Below, piece after piece: positions 42,501 to 50,999 of a stretch of 64,000 nucleotides of DNA. The position numbers were made by a program, and so were the translations under genes. The notes below the pieces were generated by a model. That model was not told where the DNA came from. It ran no database searches and worked only from the letters and a program-made list of their open reading frames with translations. Numbering within the stretch: position 1 is the first letter of the stretch; each line of letters begins with the position of its first letter. Source of the stretch: Fictibacillus arsenicus (GTDB taxonomy: Bacteria > Bacillota > Bacilli > Bacillales > Fictibacillaceae); assembly GCF_001642935.1 (NCBI RefSeq), contig NZ_CP016761.1, positions 3,534,001 through 3,598,000 of the forward strand, in the 5' to 3' direction.

Positions 42501-42781
42501 TGAGCTAGTATTTTTTCATGCGTATTATAAGTTAACTTCGTGATAACTGCAGTGGCTGGTATCACATCGACAGCGACAACACGTTCTCCTAGAAGCGCAT
42601 TAATAAAAGTAGATTTACCGGCATTAAATTCACCCGCGATCATAACAGTTAATTCATCTTGTAAATCTTCTTTTATGTTTGTTAGTTCTTGTACATAAGG
42701 CTTAAGGTTTTCTTGTTCCTCTAGAAGGGATAGAGTTAACCAGTTTTCTATTCCCTCTGTTATGCGACTTGTCCAGTTCAT
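39569..42781 (-). CDS. Large dynamin-like GTPase with a transmembrane segment and C-terminal extracytoplasmic domains
   Basis: About 1070 residues. The GTPase part has G1 GEFNAGKSTF (about 50-59), G3 DSPG (145-148) and G4 NAID (203-206). Helical stalk follows to about 600. One transmembrane span (VLSASALIGLSIFLTV, about 635-650) leads to an acidic linker and about 400 residues with three diverged NTF2/TcaA-like units (KEFLNTVH, DYMSALNNEHFDLISSYL, QNHYYRLEVAFNG). That tail would lie outside the membrane. AGGTG precedes the ATG at 42781. It heads the dynamin cluster. Confidence 0.82.
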   Translation of the reverse strand: MNWTSRITEGIENWLTLSLLEEQENLKPYVQELTNIKEDLQDELTVMIAGEFNAGKSTFINALLGERVVAVDVIPATAVITKLTYNTHEKILAHFKDKTIKEFDRQWLSQLTTEKHGKFEFIRKNLNYVEIQFSNDLLKYFTIVDSPGLNANHFHHTEITEDFLGRADVVLWLFHYREVGTTTSYQWLGKLNALNIEPIAIINAIDSHNDEQDIEDYYKENRQRLSNQIKITDLIGVSAKEALEGKLNNDKELLDWSDWFKIDELFQELREKRVKIKAERALSKLVQPLKKMDIEFMRLWSELRISDSVELIKNFQTELPSLVKEKEKTIKELEMIYKQNQELEKILPPEIKEPKRSLEVAQNILLKVEPLETVAFFNQSETVSLIQNTIPDLIRSIDQKTVEYKEEYLNLRGKREELDYEWQRLQNIRFFKHLRHKKYERKQIDLNIDIQYLHNRETGLKKLHTKLLDSFNKLDESFGEFITEETNNLIFKEKEIVNRYKSHYQYLTKKYGELDEKQLEEITKFHRTIHFFVKEVLSNLITKQEDIVELDSYKECLYIAQNIYAMFTKFDGIENLSYLTSLNEKQIHGERIINKEINPFLPSTAFHKVSLKSLNPLKHPVVTHTKFSKNEKIFVLSASALIGLSIFLTVQGSVSNENADADYNENVVSTVNDEYEEEEVESLEDANSAVTSIEQQDLKEFLNTVHTDLYDLKVLPWEGVFSEQAWANFELFYDETAAAESYSFSVFNIKYVDDYTALVTATENYRIEQTDRIYEVIYTINLIGLDELMIEDVSFSLTEEEAISIDVEDGLIEETLHSFRNDYMSALNNEHFDLISSYLSPTGTAREELHNYINSISGKGYTFMFEQFNVTGIEKIGPNTYVASTNEVFVFSDAQSNKTKYVKTKEYMLSAISPNEITIEQIKDLTKETESIIESTTELVSEEDVNEFIQNHYYRLEVAFNGSGFHVLAPYYDRNGTEYDQTEGYISNAIEKQMKMKNLYQEVQSIEIAGPNHYLVSFYVEDEYRYRDGSGDRKKVSVDYLLKVTNEGKLLIESIQDLNIVEEIDLTEGE

Positions 42782-42957
42782 GTTCATCACCTAATCATGT
42801 ATTTTCCATATTTATTTATCGGTAAATTTCCAGTTTTTATAATATGCAAAACAGTTTTAATATGTATTTCTTCATAGGTCTTTTATATCAGTACCGATAA
42901 CTTTTTCTGGAATAGGACATTTTCTCCCTTGAATACCCTATTCGAGGGAGGTGGCTA

Positions 42958-43458
42958 ATGAAAAAATACATCTTGGCGAGTTTTCTTTTTTTGGTTTTCA
43001 TCCTTTCGGGCTGCGGAGATCCGGTGCAGGATGATCTTCTGGATTATGTGAACGAAAAGATGCCGTCACTTGGTAAGGAAGAGACGAAGATCTTGGAGAA
43101 ATATGAGGATGTGACTGGACCGAACTATACAGACGACCAAACCCTTTACGATGCATTAAAAGTAGAGATTATCCCAGCTTACAATCAGTACATTGAAGAT
43201 CTGGAGTCTGTGAAACTTGAAACGGATGAGTTAAGGAAGATCCATGAAGATTACATTGAGGCAGCGAACATTCAGGCGAGTGCGTTTCTAACAATCATTA
43301 CAGCCCTCGAAAATCAAGATAGTGGTCTAATAAATGAAGCAAATGAAAAGCTGAATACTGCACGCAAAATGATGAGAGATTATCAGAATGCAGTGGAAAA
43401 GCTAGCAAAGGAACATGATGTGAAGTTGGAGAAGAACAAGAAATCTGAGGAACTTTAA
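42958..43458 (+). CDS. Small lipoprotein (coiled-coil, intact copy)
   Basis: The 166-residue protein has lipobox ILSGC (Cys19), then an alpha-helical, charged mature part. GAGGGAGGTGG precedes the ATG. Its last 63 codons, its upstream ribosome-binding region and its terminator are duplicated at 53498-53779. Function unknown. Confidence 0.8.
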   Translation: MKKYILASFLFLVFILSGCGDPVQDDLLDYVNEKMPSLGKEETKILEKYEDVTGPNYTDDQTLYDALKVEIIPAYNQYIEDLESVKLETDELRKIHEDYIEAANIQASAFLTIITALENQDSGLINEANEKLNTARKMMRDYQNAVEKLAKEHDVKLEKNKKSEEL

Positions 43459-43461
43459 ATT

Positions 43462-43513
43462 AAAAAGAGGCGAGACTTTAAACATTTGTTTAAACTGTCT
43501 GCCTCTTTTTTTA
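43462..43513 (+). terminator. Terminator of the lipoprotein gene
   Basis: AAAAAGAGGC (43462-43471) pairs with GCCTCTTTTT (43501-43510); an inner TTTAAAC/GTTTAAA helix extends it. Confidence 0.88.
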
Positions 43514-43673
43514 ACTTTAACTATAGGACTTAACGTTATCAAGAACAATTTCATTATAGAATATATCGGATTTTTAGTTTGGATTATCATTAATTTTTTT
43601 AAGGTTGCCTTTTATAAAAAGGCCACCTCTTGTTATATATTGTTCCGGTTTTTCACTTTCCTCATAAATGTAT

Positions 43674-44870
43674 TTAATTATAAAGTTTAGATTTTATACC
43701 TTTTGAAGCATAAAGAAAATCTACAATTTCATAATCTTTTGGTGTTCTCTGTTCAAAAATTGCGTCTCTTAATAGAATTGGAATGGGATCTATAGCATGA
43801 ATAATTTCACCCCATAAACGTGCACTAGTTTGCACTTGTGCAGTACGGGGAATTCGTTTTTCCTGATAAGCCTGGAAAACATCGTGGTAGTTACCAGCTT
43901 GGGTTTCCAACATCTCAGCAAGGTAAGCAGCATCTTCTAGAGCTTGACATCCACCTTGCGCTAAATATTGGAGCATAGGATGTGCAGCATCTCCTAAAAG
44001 TGTAATATTCCCCTTAGTCCAGTTATCAATTGGCAAACGGTCGTACATTGGCCAACGAATTTGACGTTGAATAAATTGTAATGCATGATGTGCTAGAGGG
44101 TGACACCCTGCAAACCGTTTTTCCATTTCTTCTGGAGTGCCCCAATCATCTGAATCAGCTTTATAGTTATAGCTCTTAAAAACAACTACAAGATTATAGA
44201 GCTCTTTGCGTCGAACTGGATATTGAACTAGATGTAAATTGGGTCCAATCCACATTATTACATCTTCCATGTTTGCATTTTCAATCTCCGAGGTTGGAAT
44301 AGTACCTCGGTATGCGACATATTCTGAACATATTGGTTCATCATCACTAAAAACCTTACGTATGTTTGATTTTAGACCATCTGCGCCGATTAAAGCCTTT
44401 CCACTGAACAATTTACCATGTTGATTTTTAATAGTTACTCTATTTGCTGTTTCATTAACTTCTTGAATGGACTGATTGTTTAAGAGTTCGATACTACCTG
44501 TTTTGAGACAGGCTACATGTAAAATTTTTTGCAGATCAGAACGATGAAGGACGGTGTATGAATAACCATAGCGTTTTTTAAAAGAATCGCCTAAATCTAG
44601 TACAGACAATTCTTTTCCGGTATATATATCTTTTAGTACTAATCGTTTTGGGTAAACAGCTACTTTGTCAATTTCATTAAGTAACCCAAAGTAATCTAGT
44701 GCTTTCATCGCATTTGGCCCAAGTTGAATACCTGCGCCAACCTCACCGAATTTTGATGCCTGTTCAAATACTACTGATGATACTCCTGCTTTTGCTGCTC
44801 CAAGAGCTGCAGCAAGACCGCCTATTCCGCCTCCGACAATGAGGAGGTTATCTTTCTTCGTTTCTATCAT
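43674..44870 (-). CDS. FAD-dependent aromatic hydroxylase (3-hydroxybenzoate 6-hydroxylase or salicylate hydroxylase type)
   Basis: The 398-residue flavoprotein has the FAD motif VGGGIGGLAAALG, GVGAGIQLGPNAMK-like sequence (GEVGAGIQLGPNAM) and the second FAD motif GDAAHPMLQ. Being last in an operon with gentisate 1,2-dioxygenase makes 3-hydroxybenzoate 6-hydroxylase, which makes gentisate, the best reading. Salicylate 5-hydroxylation is the alternative. Sequence alone does not fix the substrate. Confidence 0.8.
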   Translation of the reverse strand: MIETKKDNLLIVGGGIGGLAAALGAAKAGVSSVVFEQASKFGEVGAGIQLGPNAMKALDYFGLLNEIDKVAVYPKRLVLKDIYTGKELSVLDLGDSFKKRYGYSYTVLHRSDLQKILHVACLKTGSIELLNNQSIQEVNETANRVTIKNQHGKLFSGKALIGADGLKSNIRKVFSDDEPICSEYVAYRGTIPTSEIENANMEDVIMWIGPNLHLVQYPVRRKELYNLVVVFKSYNYKADSDDWGTPEEMEKRFAGCHPLAHHALQFIQRQIRWPMYDRLPIDNWTKGNITLLGDAAHPMLQYLAQGGCQALEDAAYLAEMLETQAGNYHDVFQAYQEKRIPRTAQVQTSARLWGEIIHAIDPIPILLRDAIFEQRTPKDYEIVDFLYASKGIKSKLYN

Positions 44871-44901
44871 TTATAACACTCCTTTACTTAGTATCCCGAG
44901 C

Positions 44902-46014
44902 TCAAACTAAAACAGGATTAAATTCCTTAGTTACTTCCTGATAACCCTTACCGATTCCGTAAGATTCTTTGCGTTCAAGACTAAACTTTTCAAGAATCGG
45001 CAAATCATTAGTCGAAAACAAATAACTATCTTTTATAGCTACATGTTCGTGCCATGCCCAGTTTGGTATTACAAAGTAATCGCCTTTCTCCCAGTCAAAT
45101 CGAACACCGTTAATAATTGTATATCCACAACCCTCATGAACATGATAAATAGATGCATGTGTATGTCGATGTGCTTTGGAATGGAATCCTCCAGGCAATT
45201 TTTGCAGCCAAGAAGCTATAGTTGGACAAGCTGTTTCTCCATTGGTTGGGTTAATATATTCAACAGCATAACCATCATAGGGGTCGGGATCAAACTTACT
45301 TAATCCATCTATGGCGGCAGCCGTACCTCCCCATTTATAAGATCCGATTCCTATTTTTTTTGAATAACGGTCAGAGATAGGACGAACCATGCCCCCTTCA
45401 TAGCGTTGAGTAGAATAGTTATCAGGAAGATGTGGATGTTCTATCTTTTCTGGATAAGGTTCAAAGAACGTGCCACCAAGATAAAAAATTGTAGGGATGT
45501 CGAGACAATCCATCCACATCATTGGCTTGTCCCCTTCGTGTCCATGTCCATGCCATAATCCATTCGGAGTGGTCAAAAAGTCTCCACGCTCCATAAAAAT
45601 ACGCTCTCCTTGTACAATGGAGTAGGCTCCTTCACCCTCCATTACAAATCGAACTGCATTTTGTGCGTGTCGATGTGATGGGGCGATTTCACCAGGCAAT
45701 ATTAATTGAACCGCTGCATATAATGTTTGAGTTGTAGATGCCCAGCCCCATGGTTTTCTATAATTAAGACCAGGATTTTGTAAGTAAATAGCTCTGCGTT
45801 CCCCACCACGGTCAGGTGTAAATATTTGTGTGGCTTCCATTAATTTTTTTTGTAAGAGATCATATTTCCAAAGATAAGCCTGCGCATGCGGTTCTGGTGT
45901 ATGTTTCATTAGGTCAGGTATCGCATTCCATAAAGGACCTAGATGATATTGTTCAATATCTTGGTTAAATTCCTTAACAATCTTACTTTCAAAAAATGAA
46001 TTTTTCTCTGCCAT
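44902..46014 (-). CDS. Gentisate 1,2-dioxygenase
   Basis: The 370-residue bicupin opens the gentisate ring to maleylpyruvate using Fe(II). Cupin 1 has HRHAQNAVRF with ENGLWHGHGH-like downstream His; cupin 2 has HRHTHASIYHV and WAWHEH. AAAGGGG lies 7 bases before the ATG at 46014, so the longer frame to 46047 is rejected. It lies between the hydroxylase and the DinB-type protein. Confidence 0.9.
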   Translation of the reverse strand: MAEKNSFFESKIVKEFNQDIEQYHLGPLWNAIPDLMKHTPEPHAQAYLWKYDLLQKKLMEATQIFTPDRGGERRAIYLQNPGLNYRKPWGWASTTQTLYAAVQLILPGEIAPSHRHAQNAVRFVMEGEGAYSIVQGERIFMERGDFLTTPNGLWHGHGHEGDKPMMWMDCLDIPTIFYLGGTFFEPYPEKIEHPHLPDNYSTQRYEGGMVRPISDRYSKKIGIGSYKWGGTAAAIDGLSKFDPDPYDGYAVEYINPTNGETACPTIASWLQKLPGGFHSKAHRHTHASIYHVHEGCGYTIINGVRFDWEKGDYFVIPNWAWHEHVAIKDSYLFSTNDLPILEKFSLERKESYGIGKGYQEVTKEFNPVLV

Positions 46015-46049
46015 TTTTTTACCCCTTTGCCTAGATTCCATTTCCAAGA

Positions 46050-46547
46050 TTAATTAGATATCTTTTTAATCAGACGCTGGATTTGTCCATAATGTTTTTC
46101 AATGTGCTCAACAATCAAATGATCTACTATAAAACCCACCGTCTTCTCTTTAAATCGAGGATTACGGCTTGGAGCTTTTATATCCAAATCTTCAGCTGTC
46201 AATGATTCCAGTGTTTCTTCAACTAAAAAAGGTATGTGAGACAGTTTTTTTAATATTTCTTCTACCGATAAACCATTCACTTTTTCTTTTGAAATGGCTC
46301 TTACACGAGTTTCATCTGTTAAACCTCTCCCCCATGTATAATCTTTATTCATTTTTATATTACGAATTTCCTGAACCCAAAATGGAATGGCTTCGCCCAG
46401 ATGAACAATCACCTGCATGATACTCCATTCTTCCTTCGACGGTTTCCAACGAATTTTATCTTCTGAGAGCCCCCTTACACAATTATCTATTTGATCGATT
46501 GTTTTTTTAACTGACTCTAATGCATTTACTTGAAGAATATCTGCCAT
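46050..46547 (-). CDS. DinB/YfiT-fold metalloenzyme, probable thiol-dependent maleylpyruvate isomerase
   Basis: The 165-residue four-helix protein keeps the DinB-superfamily metal triad: His49, His148 and His152 (HIEKH). The fold includes the mycothiol-dependent maleylpyruvate isomerase and the bacillithiol transferase BstA. It lies between gentisate dioxygenase and the fumarylpyruvate hydrolase, exactly where an isomerase is needed, and no glutathione-type isomerase is in the operon. Firmicutes use bacillithiol, so I infer bacillithiol dependence. Start overlaps the upstream stop as TAATG. Confidence 0.7.
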   Translation of the reverse strand: MADILQVNALESVKKTIDQIDNCVRGLSEDKIRWKPSKEEWSIMQVIVHLGEAIPFWVQEIRNIKMNKDYTWGRGLTDETRVRAISKEKVNGLSVEEILKKLSHIPFLVEETLESLTAEDLDIKAPSRNPRFKEKTVGFIVDHLIVEHIEKHYGQIQRLIKKISN

Positions 46548-47491
46548 TAAACTGTAACTCCTATCGATTGTTTTACTACTTTGTTCTCAAGGACACCAAC
46601 TTTATCCACTTCAATCCGGACATAATCCCCATCTTTTAAAAAAATTTGTGGATCCCGTGCAACACCAACTCCGCCTGGTGTGCCTGTAAGGATGATGTCA
46701 CCAGGTTCAAGTGTCATGAGTTTGGAAAGGAATTCAATCAGGTATTGAACAGAAAAAACAAGATTCCCTGTGTTTGATTTTTGACGATTTTCTCCATTAA
46801 CCGTTAGAACGATATCAAGGTCAGATGGATCAACTAACTCATCTGAAGTAACTAGCCATGGCCCCATCGGAGCACTACCGTCAATCGATTTACCTTGCAG
46901 CCACTGAAGAGTACGACGTTGTAAATCACGGTATGTTATATCATTAACGATTGTATAACCTGCAACATAATCAAGAGCATTTGCTTGGGTAACATTTTTT
47001 GCACGCTTTCCTATAACAAAAGCGAATTCAGCTTCATAATCTAATTGATCTGAGACTGGATAAAAAGGAATATTATCCTCTGGACCAATTACTGTGTTTG
47101 CAAATTTAGCAAAAACTACAGGAAAAGCTGGCAACTCCCTTTTCATCTCCAATATGTGTTCCCGATAATTATGACCTACACAAATCATCTTGCCAGGTGC
47201 AGGAACTGGTGCCTCAATCTTGACTTCTTCTCTGTCAAACACTAGTTGAACAGCTGTTTCAGTTTCTAATGCAAAAGAAATCGATTCTTGAGCCAAATCT
47301 AAACTCTCTTTACCTCCTTGCAAGAAACCAGTCATATCTTCCGGTATGTAAGCTTCAGCTAACTGCGCCGCTCGAAGCTTACCTTCTGTTTCAAATTTCA
47401 ATTCCAAGGCAGCATGCAAATCAACCACTTTTTCATTTTCAATTGCACCAATTCGACTTTTACCATTATGAGTAAACGTGAGAAGTTTCAT
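46547..47491 (-). CDS. Fumarylacetoacetate hydrolase-family protein, probable fumarylpyruvate hydrolase
   Basis: The 314-residue protein has the FAH metal site (DYEAEFAFVIG, GYTIVNDITYRDLQ, DIILTGTPGGVG). In a gentisate operon it should split fumarylpyruvate into fumarate and pyruvate. A closed-ring lactone or acylpyruvate hydrolase role is possible. It precedes the DinB gene with TAATG overlap. Confidence 0.88.
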   Translation of the reverse strand: MKLLTFTHNGKSRIGAIENEKVVDLHAALELKFETEGKLRAAQLAEAYIPEDMTGFLQGGKESLDLAQESISFALETETAVQLVFDREEVKIEAPVPAPGKMICVGHNYREHILEMKRELPAFPVVFAKFANTVIGPEDNIPFYPVSDQLDYEAEFAFVIGKRAKNVTQANALDYVAGYTIVNDITYRDLQRRTLQWLQGKSIDGSAPMGPWLVTSDELVDPSDLDIVLTVNGENRQKSNTGNLVFSVQYLIEFLSKLMTLEPGDIILTGTPGGVGVARDPQIFLKDGDYVRIEVDKVGVLENKVVKQSIGVTV

Positions 47492-47517
47492 TAAATTCTT
47501 CCTTTCAAATTAGTTTA

Positions 47518-47772
47518 TTAGCTAGCAACCCATTCTTTTATTTCATACAAAGTTTCAGATGGATCATTCATTGGATCAGCAATAATGATATTTCTAGCTT
47601 CCTCTAATGAAGTACACTCCAGCACATAAGCGCCACCAGTCTGGTCTTTAAAACCACCTGCTAAATTTAGTATTTTTAACTCTCTTAACTTTTGAATGTA
47701 TTCTCGATGAGCATTTAAATTCTCGCCTGAAAAGTTTGGTTTTCTAATGATAACGACAAGAAATTTTTTCAT
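47518..47772 (-). CDS. YciI-like small protein
   Basis: The 84-residue protein shows the YCII fold: beta strand FLVVIIRK, then HREYIQKLRELKILNLAGG and EEARNIIIADP. Relatives include dehydrochlorinases and muconolactone-like isomerases. In this operon it may help an isomerisation or remove a side product. AGGAG precedes the ATG. Confidence 0.75.
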   Translation of the reverse strand: MKKFLVVIIRKPNFSGENLNAHREYIQKLRELKILNLAGGFKDQTGGAYVLECTSLEEARNIIIADPMNDPSETLYEIKEWVAS

Positions 47773-47790
47773 TTTGCATCTCCTTAATCT

Positions 47791-48135
47791 TTAACTGTTA
47801 AACTTTTTAAAGTAAATAGATTCATCAATGGATACACCATTTTTATAGTAGAGAAGCGGAGATAATAATTGAAAAAAAATGTGTACATTTGTATAACCAT
47901 ATTTACTTAATATTTCATAAATTAATGAACTTAAAGAATCAAATGTCTGTTGATCTCTTGGGAAAATTAATATTTCAATTGAAGGAGGGCTTTGGGTTAG
48001 TGGTTCAGTTTTATGTAACTCCAACTTAATGGTATCTTTTTGGATATTTGCAATGGTTGCGATTTTTTCAATAAGGGACGGTGCAAAAATCTCTAAGGTT
48101 TCTCGGTTAAATCCTGTAAATCTTATAAACGGCAT
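47791..48135 (-). CDS. DUF1904/tautomerase-superfamily protein with N-terminal proline
   Basis: The 114-residue protein starts Met-Pro (MPFIRFTGF). GGGAGG is best spaced to the second of two adjacent ATGs, at 48135, which exposes Pro1 after Met removal, as in 4-oxalocrotonate tautomerases. It ends with a short hydrophobic region. Placement inside the gentisate operon suggests a keto-enol tautomerase of a ring-cleavage product. That role is inference. Confidence 0.65.
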   Translation of the reverse strand: MPFIRFTGFNRETLEIFAPSLIEKIATIANIQKDTIKLELHKTEPLTQSPPSIEILIFPRDQQTFDSLSSLIYEILSKYGYTNVHIFFQLLSPLLYYKNGVSIDESIYFKKFNS

Positions 48136-48232
48136 CATAACCTCCCTTTCTGTATTTCGCTTTATGTAATAAAGAAAGGATATGAACCAAGTCTTATGTA
48201 TAACCCATATGATTTGGCTCATATTTGACTTC

Positions 48233-49285
48233 TTACTTTTTATCTAATACTTTTAATGCATCATCATATAAATCGGTAGCCACTACTTTATCTACATCTA
48301 CTTCTTTTTCTAGCAAGTCATTTTCGTTATACCACTTAGACCAGGTTCTTAAGTCTTCTTTCCATAGCTCTGCATTACGATCAATATAAGGGAGATTATT
48401 TGGAATTTTTTCTTCTGGAATTTTAGTACGTTCAGCTAAAATTTTTATAGCATCCTTATATTCAGATGAATTTTTATCTTTAGCTGTTAAAACGTTATCA
48501 TGATAATATCGAACAGACTCAATATACGCAGCTAAAAAACGCTTTGCTTTTTCTTCATCCTCTAACATATTTTTAGAATAGAACATGCTACTTAACTGTA
48601 TTTTTGTTTCATCTCCTACCCACGTTATGAGTTTAGCTTTATCCTTTTCTACTAATGGAGCAACTGCTGTACTTAGAAGAACACCAGCATCAATTTGATT
48701 GCTCTCTAAAGCAGCGGCAATGTTTCCTACCCCACCCATTGGAGTAATAGTTACATCTTCAATATTTAATCCTTCCTTCTCTAAAAGTCTTCCTGCCATA
48801 TAATGAAGAGAAGAACCATTTTGAGTAACCCCAATTTTTTTTCCTTTTAAATCTTTAATTTCTTTAACACCGTTATCAAAGGCATTTTTACTTACCATTA
48901 ATGCACTGCCATTATATCCTGGCCATTCCTTGCTTCCATCTGCAACAATTCGCAAAGGAGAATTACCTTCGGTTAAAAGATTAAAAAAACCAGCAGTAAA
49001 TGCAGTAGAACCAACATCTATATCTCCTGTTTGGGCTGCAACCGAAATCGGCTGTGCTGACTGAAAGCCTTTAAAATCTAATTTAATTCCATGTTTTTTG
49101 AAAATACCTTTTTCATCTCCTAAGTAAATTGAGGAATTACCAAGTGAGTTTAATAGTCCTATTTTCACCGTCATTGTTTCGTTTTTACTAGAACCACCTG
49201 TTATGTTTTGTGAACAAGCTGACAACACTAATACCAAAACTAAAATTATGGCCAAAATAACTTGCTTTTTAATCCTATAAGCCAC
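48233..49285 (-). CDS. ABC transporter substrate-binding lipoprotein (SsuA/NMT1 type)
   Basis: The 350-residue protein has lipobox LVLSAC (Cys24), then KIGLLNSLGNSSIYLG and AAQTGDIDVG, typical of sulfonate/aromatic acid binding proteins. With the next two genes it forms an importer. In this operon the substrate is probably an aromatic acid such as 3-hydroxybenzoate rather than a sulfonate, since no desulfonating enzyme is present. Confidence 0.85.
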   Translation of the reverse strand: MAYRIKKQVILAIILVLVLVLSACSQNITGGSSKNETMTVKIGLLNSLGNSSIYLGDEKGIFKKHGIKLDFKGFQSAQPISVAAQTGDIDVGSTAFTAGFFNLLTEGNSPLRIVADGSKEWPGYNGSALMVSKNAFDNGVKEIKDLKGKKIGVTQNGSSLHYMAGRLLEKEGLNIEDVTITPMGGVGNIAAALESNQIDAGVLLSTAVAPLVEKDKAKLITWVGDETKIQLSSMFYSKNMLEDEEKAKRFLAAYIESVRYYHDNVLTAKDKNSSEYKDAIKILAERTKIPEEKIPNNLPYIDRNAELWKEDLRTWSKWYNENDLLEKEVDVDKVVATDLYDDALKVLDKK

Positions 49286-49312
49286 TGTATTTTCCCCCTT
49301 AAAATAATTTGA

Positions 49313-50146
49313 TTACCGCCAAGGTATTAATTTTTTCTCAAGCCATGCCAGCCCTTGATTAAATAAAAGACCTAGAATACATAGTATAAATACCCCTACC
49401 ATTACCTTTGAAATTATTAGTAAATCTGCGTTTTGAAGAATAAATGCACCAATACCATGCTCGGCAGCTACCATCTCAGCTGAAACTAGTATTAATAGTG
49501 CAGTTCCTGCTGCGATTCTCATTCCTGATAACATCATAGGAAAGGAGCTTGGTAGAATTACTTTTTTCACCAGATCCATACGACTCGCTCCAAATGTAAC
49601 AGCTACATTTATTAAAAGACGTTGTGTTTGTGTTACCCCTGTATAAGTGTTATAGACAACGGGAAAGAACACGCCTATAGCTATAACTGTTATCTTGGAG
49701 ACTTCCCCAATTCCTAACCAAAGCATAATTAAAGGCAGTATCGCTATTTTTGGAATAGGATATAGAGTATTTACAATGGGCATACCTACTTTCTCTGACA
49801 ATTTGGAGAAACCTAATATGATCCCAATTGCTATTCCTGCAATACAACCAAAAAAGTATCCCCATCCAAGACGATATAAACTAGCTGAAATTTCTGTCCA
49901 TAAAGAACCGTCTTTTATTAATTCCCATGCCGTAAGTAAAATGGTAGATGGTGAGGGTAAAGTAAATTCATTTACTAGGCCGGACATTGAAACAATCTGC
50001 CAAACTACTAGGATTGTGATTACACCCAATGGAGCATAAACATTTGAAATATTTTTATCTAAAAATGCAACTTTGTTTTTTATTATGACTTTTTGTCTTT
50101 TCTGCGCTTGAATGTCGCTATTTAGTTCTTTCAATTTAGGTATCAT
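49313..50146 (-). CDS. ABC transporter permease (SsuC type)
   Basis: The 277-residue protein has about six spans and the EAA-like loop VTFGASRMDLVKKVILPSS. The ATG at 50146 overlaps the ATPase stop as TAATG and follows AAGGAG, so the longer frame to 50197 is rejected. Confidence 0.88.
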   Translation of the reverse strand: MIPKLKELNSDIQAQKRQKVIIKNKVAFLDKNISNVYAPLGVITILVVWQIVSMSGLVNEFTLPSPSTILLTAWELIKDGSLWTEISASLYRLGWGYFFGCIAGIAIGIILGFSKLSEKVGMPIVNTLYPIPKIAILPLIMLWLGIGEVSKITVIAIGVFFPVVYNTYTGVTQTQRLLINVAVTFGASRMDLVKKVILPSSFPMMLSGMRIAAGTALLILVSAEMVAAEHGIGAFILQNADLLIISKVMVGVFILCILGLLFNQGLAWLEKKLIPWR

Positions 50147-50925
50147 TAGGCATTCTCCTTTAACGCATTCATGGCATCTTCTCGAATTAAGCTCCAAATA
50201 CTATGTGTATAATTTGCCACTTCCTTTTGATACTCAGAATCTGCTCGACCGTTTCTTGGAAGATTAATATTTATAATTTTATTAATTTTCCCTGGACGTC
50301 GAGAGAGAACAACAACTCTATCAGCTAAGAAAACAGCTTCATTAATATTGTGAGTAACGTATATAGTACGATGTTTTTCTTCATTCCAGATATTTAATAA
50401 TTCTTCTTGCAAAATCTGTCTTGTTTGTGCATCAAGTGCAGAAAGTGGTTCATCCATAAGTAGTAGATCAGGCTTAGTTGCAAGAGCTCTGGCAATCCCT
50501 ACCCTTTGTTTCATACCACCAGAAAGTTGATGAGGATATGAATTTTCAAAACCTTGCAGACCTACCATATTAATATACTTATTTACACGTCTTTCAATTT
50601 TTTCTTTTGATAGATCACTATTTTCCAAACCTAGCTTTACATTGTCTAAAACAGTACGCCATGGGAACAAGCCAGCTTCTTGGAATACAACAGAAACGGA
50701 TGGGGGTTTGCTAGTCTCGATATGATCAAAGTAAACCTTGCCCTCAGTTGGAGACATAAGACCGGCTACAATATTTAGTAATGTTGATTTACCACAACCA
50801 CTCGGTCCTACAATTGCCACAAATTCCTCGTTATTAATTGCTAAATTAATATCATGCAGTGCAACTACTTCATTGTCTTTTTTGTCCCTAAAGGTTTTTG
50901 AAAGATTTTCTATTACGACTTTCAA
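50146..50925 (-). CDS. ABC transporter ATP-binding protein (SsuB type)
   Basis: The 259-residue ATPase has Walker [10 protein letters not shown], the signature LSGGMKQR, Walker [13 protein letters not shown] and the switch His in VTHN. It couples to the permease and binding protein downstream. Confidence 0.92.
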   Translation of the reverse strand: MKVVIENLSKTFRDKKDNEVVALHDINLAINNEEFVAIVGPSGCGKSTLLNIVAGLMSPTEGKVYFDHIETSKPPSVSVVFQEAGLFPWRTVLDNVKLGLENSDLSKEKIERRVNKYINMVGLQGFENSYPHQLSGGMKQRVGIARALATKPDLLLMDEPLSALDAQTRQILQEELLNIWNEEKHRTIYVTHNINEAVFLADRVVVLSRRPGKINKIININLPRNGRADSEYQKEVANYTHSIWSLIREDAMNALKENA

Positions 50926-50999
50926 TTTGTTTCACCTGCCCCTAATTTATTACAAAAAGCATATCTTTAATAAGAAAAGTTTTCAAAATTTTTACTCAA

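Noticed and set aside
43602-43630. Inverted repeat GGTTGCCTTTT/AAAAGGCCACC as terminator of the hydroxylase gene
   Set aside because: On the minus strand the stem is followed by an A run, not a T run, and on the plus strand no gene needs it.
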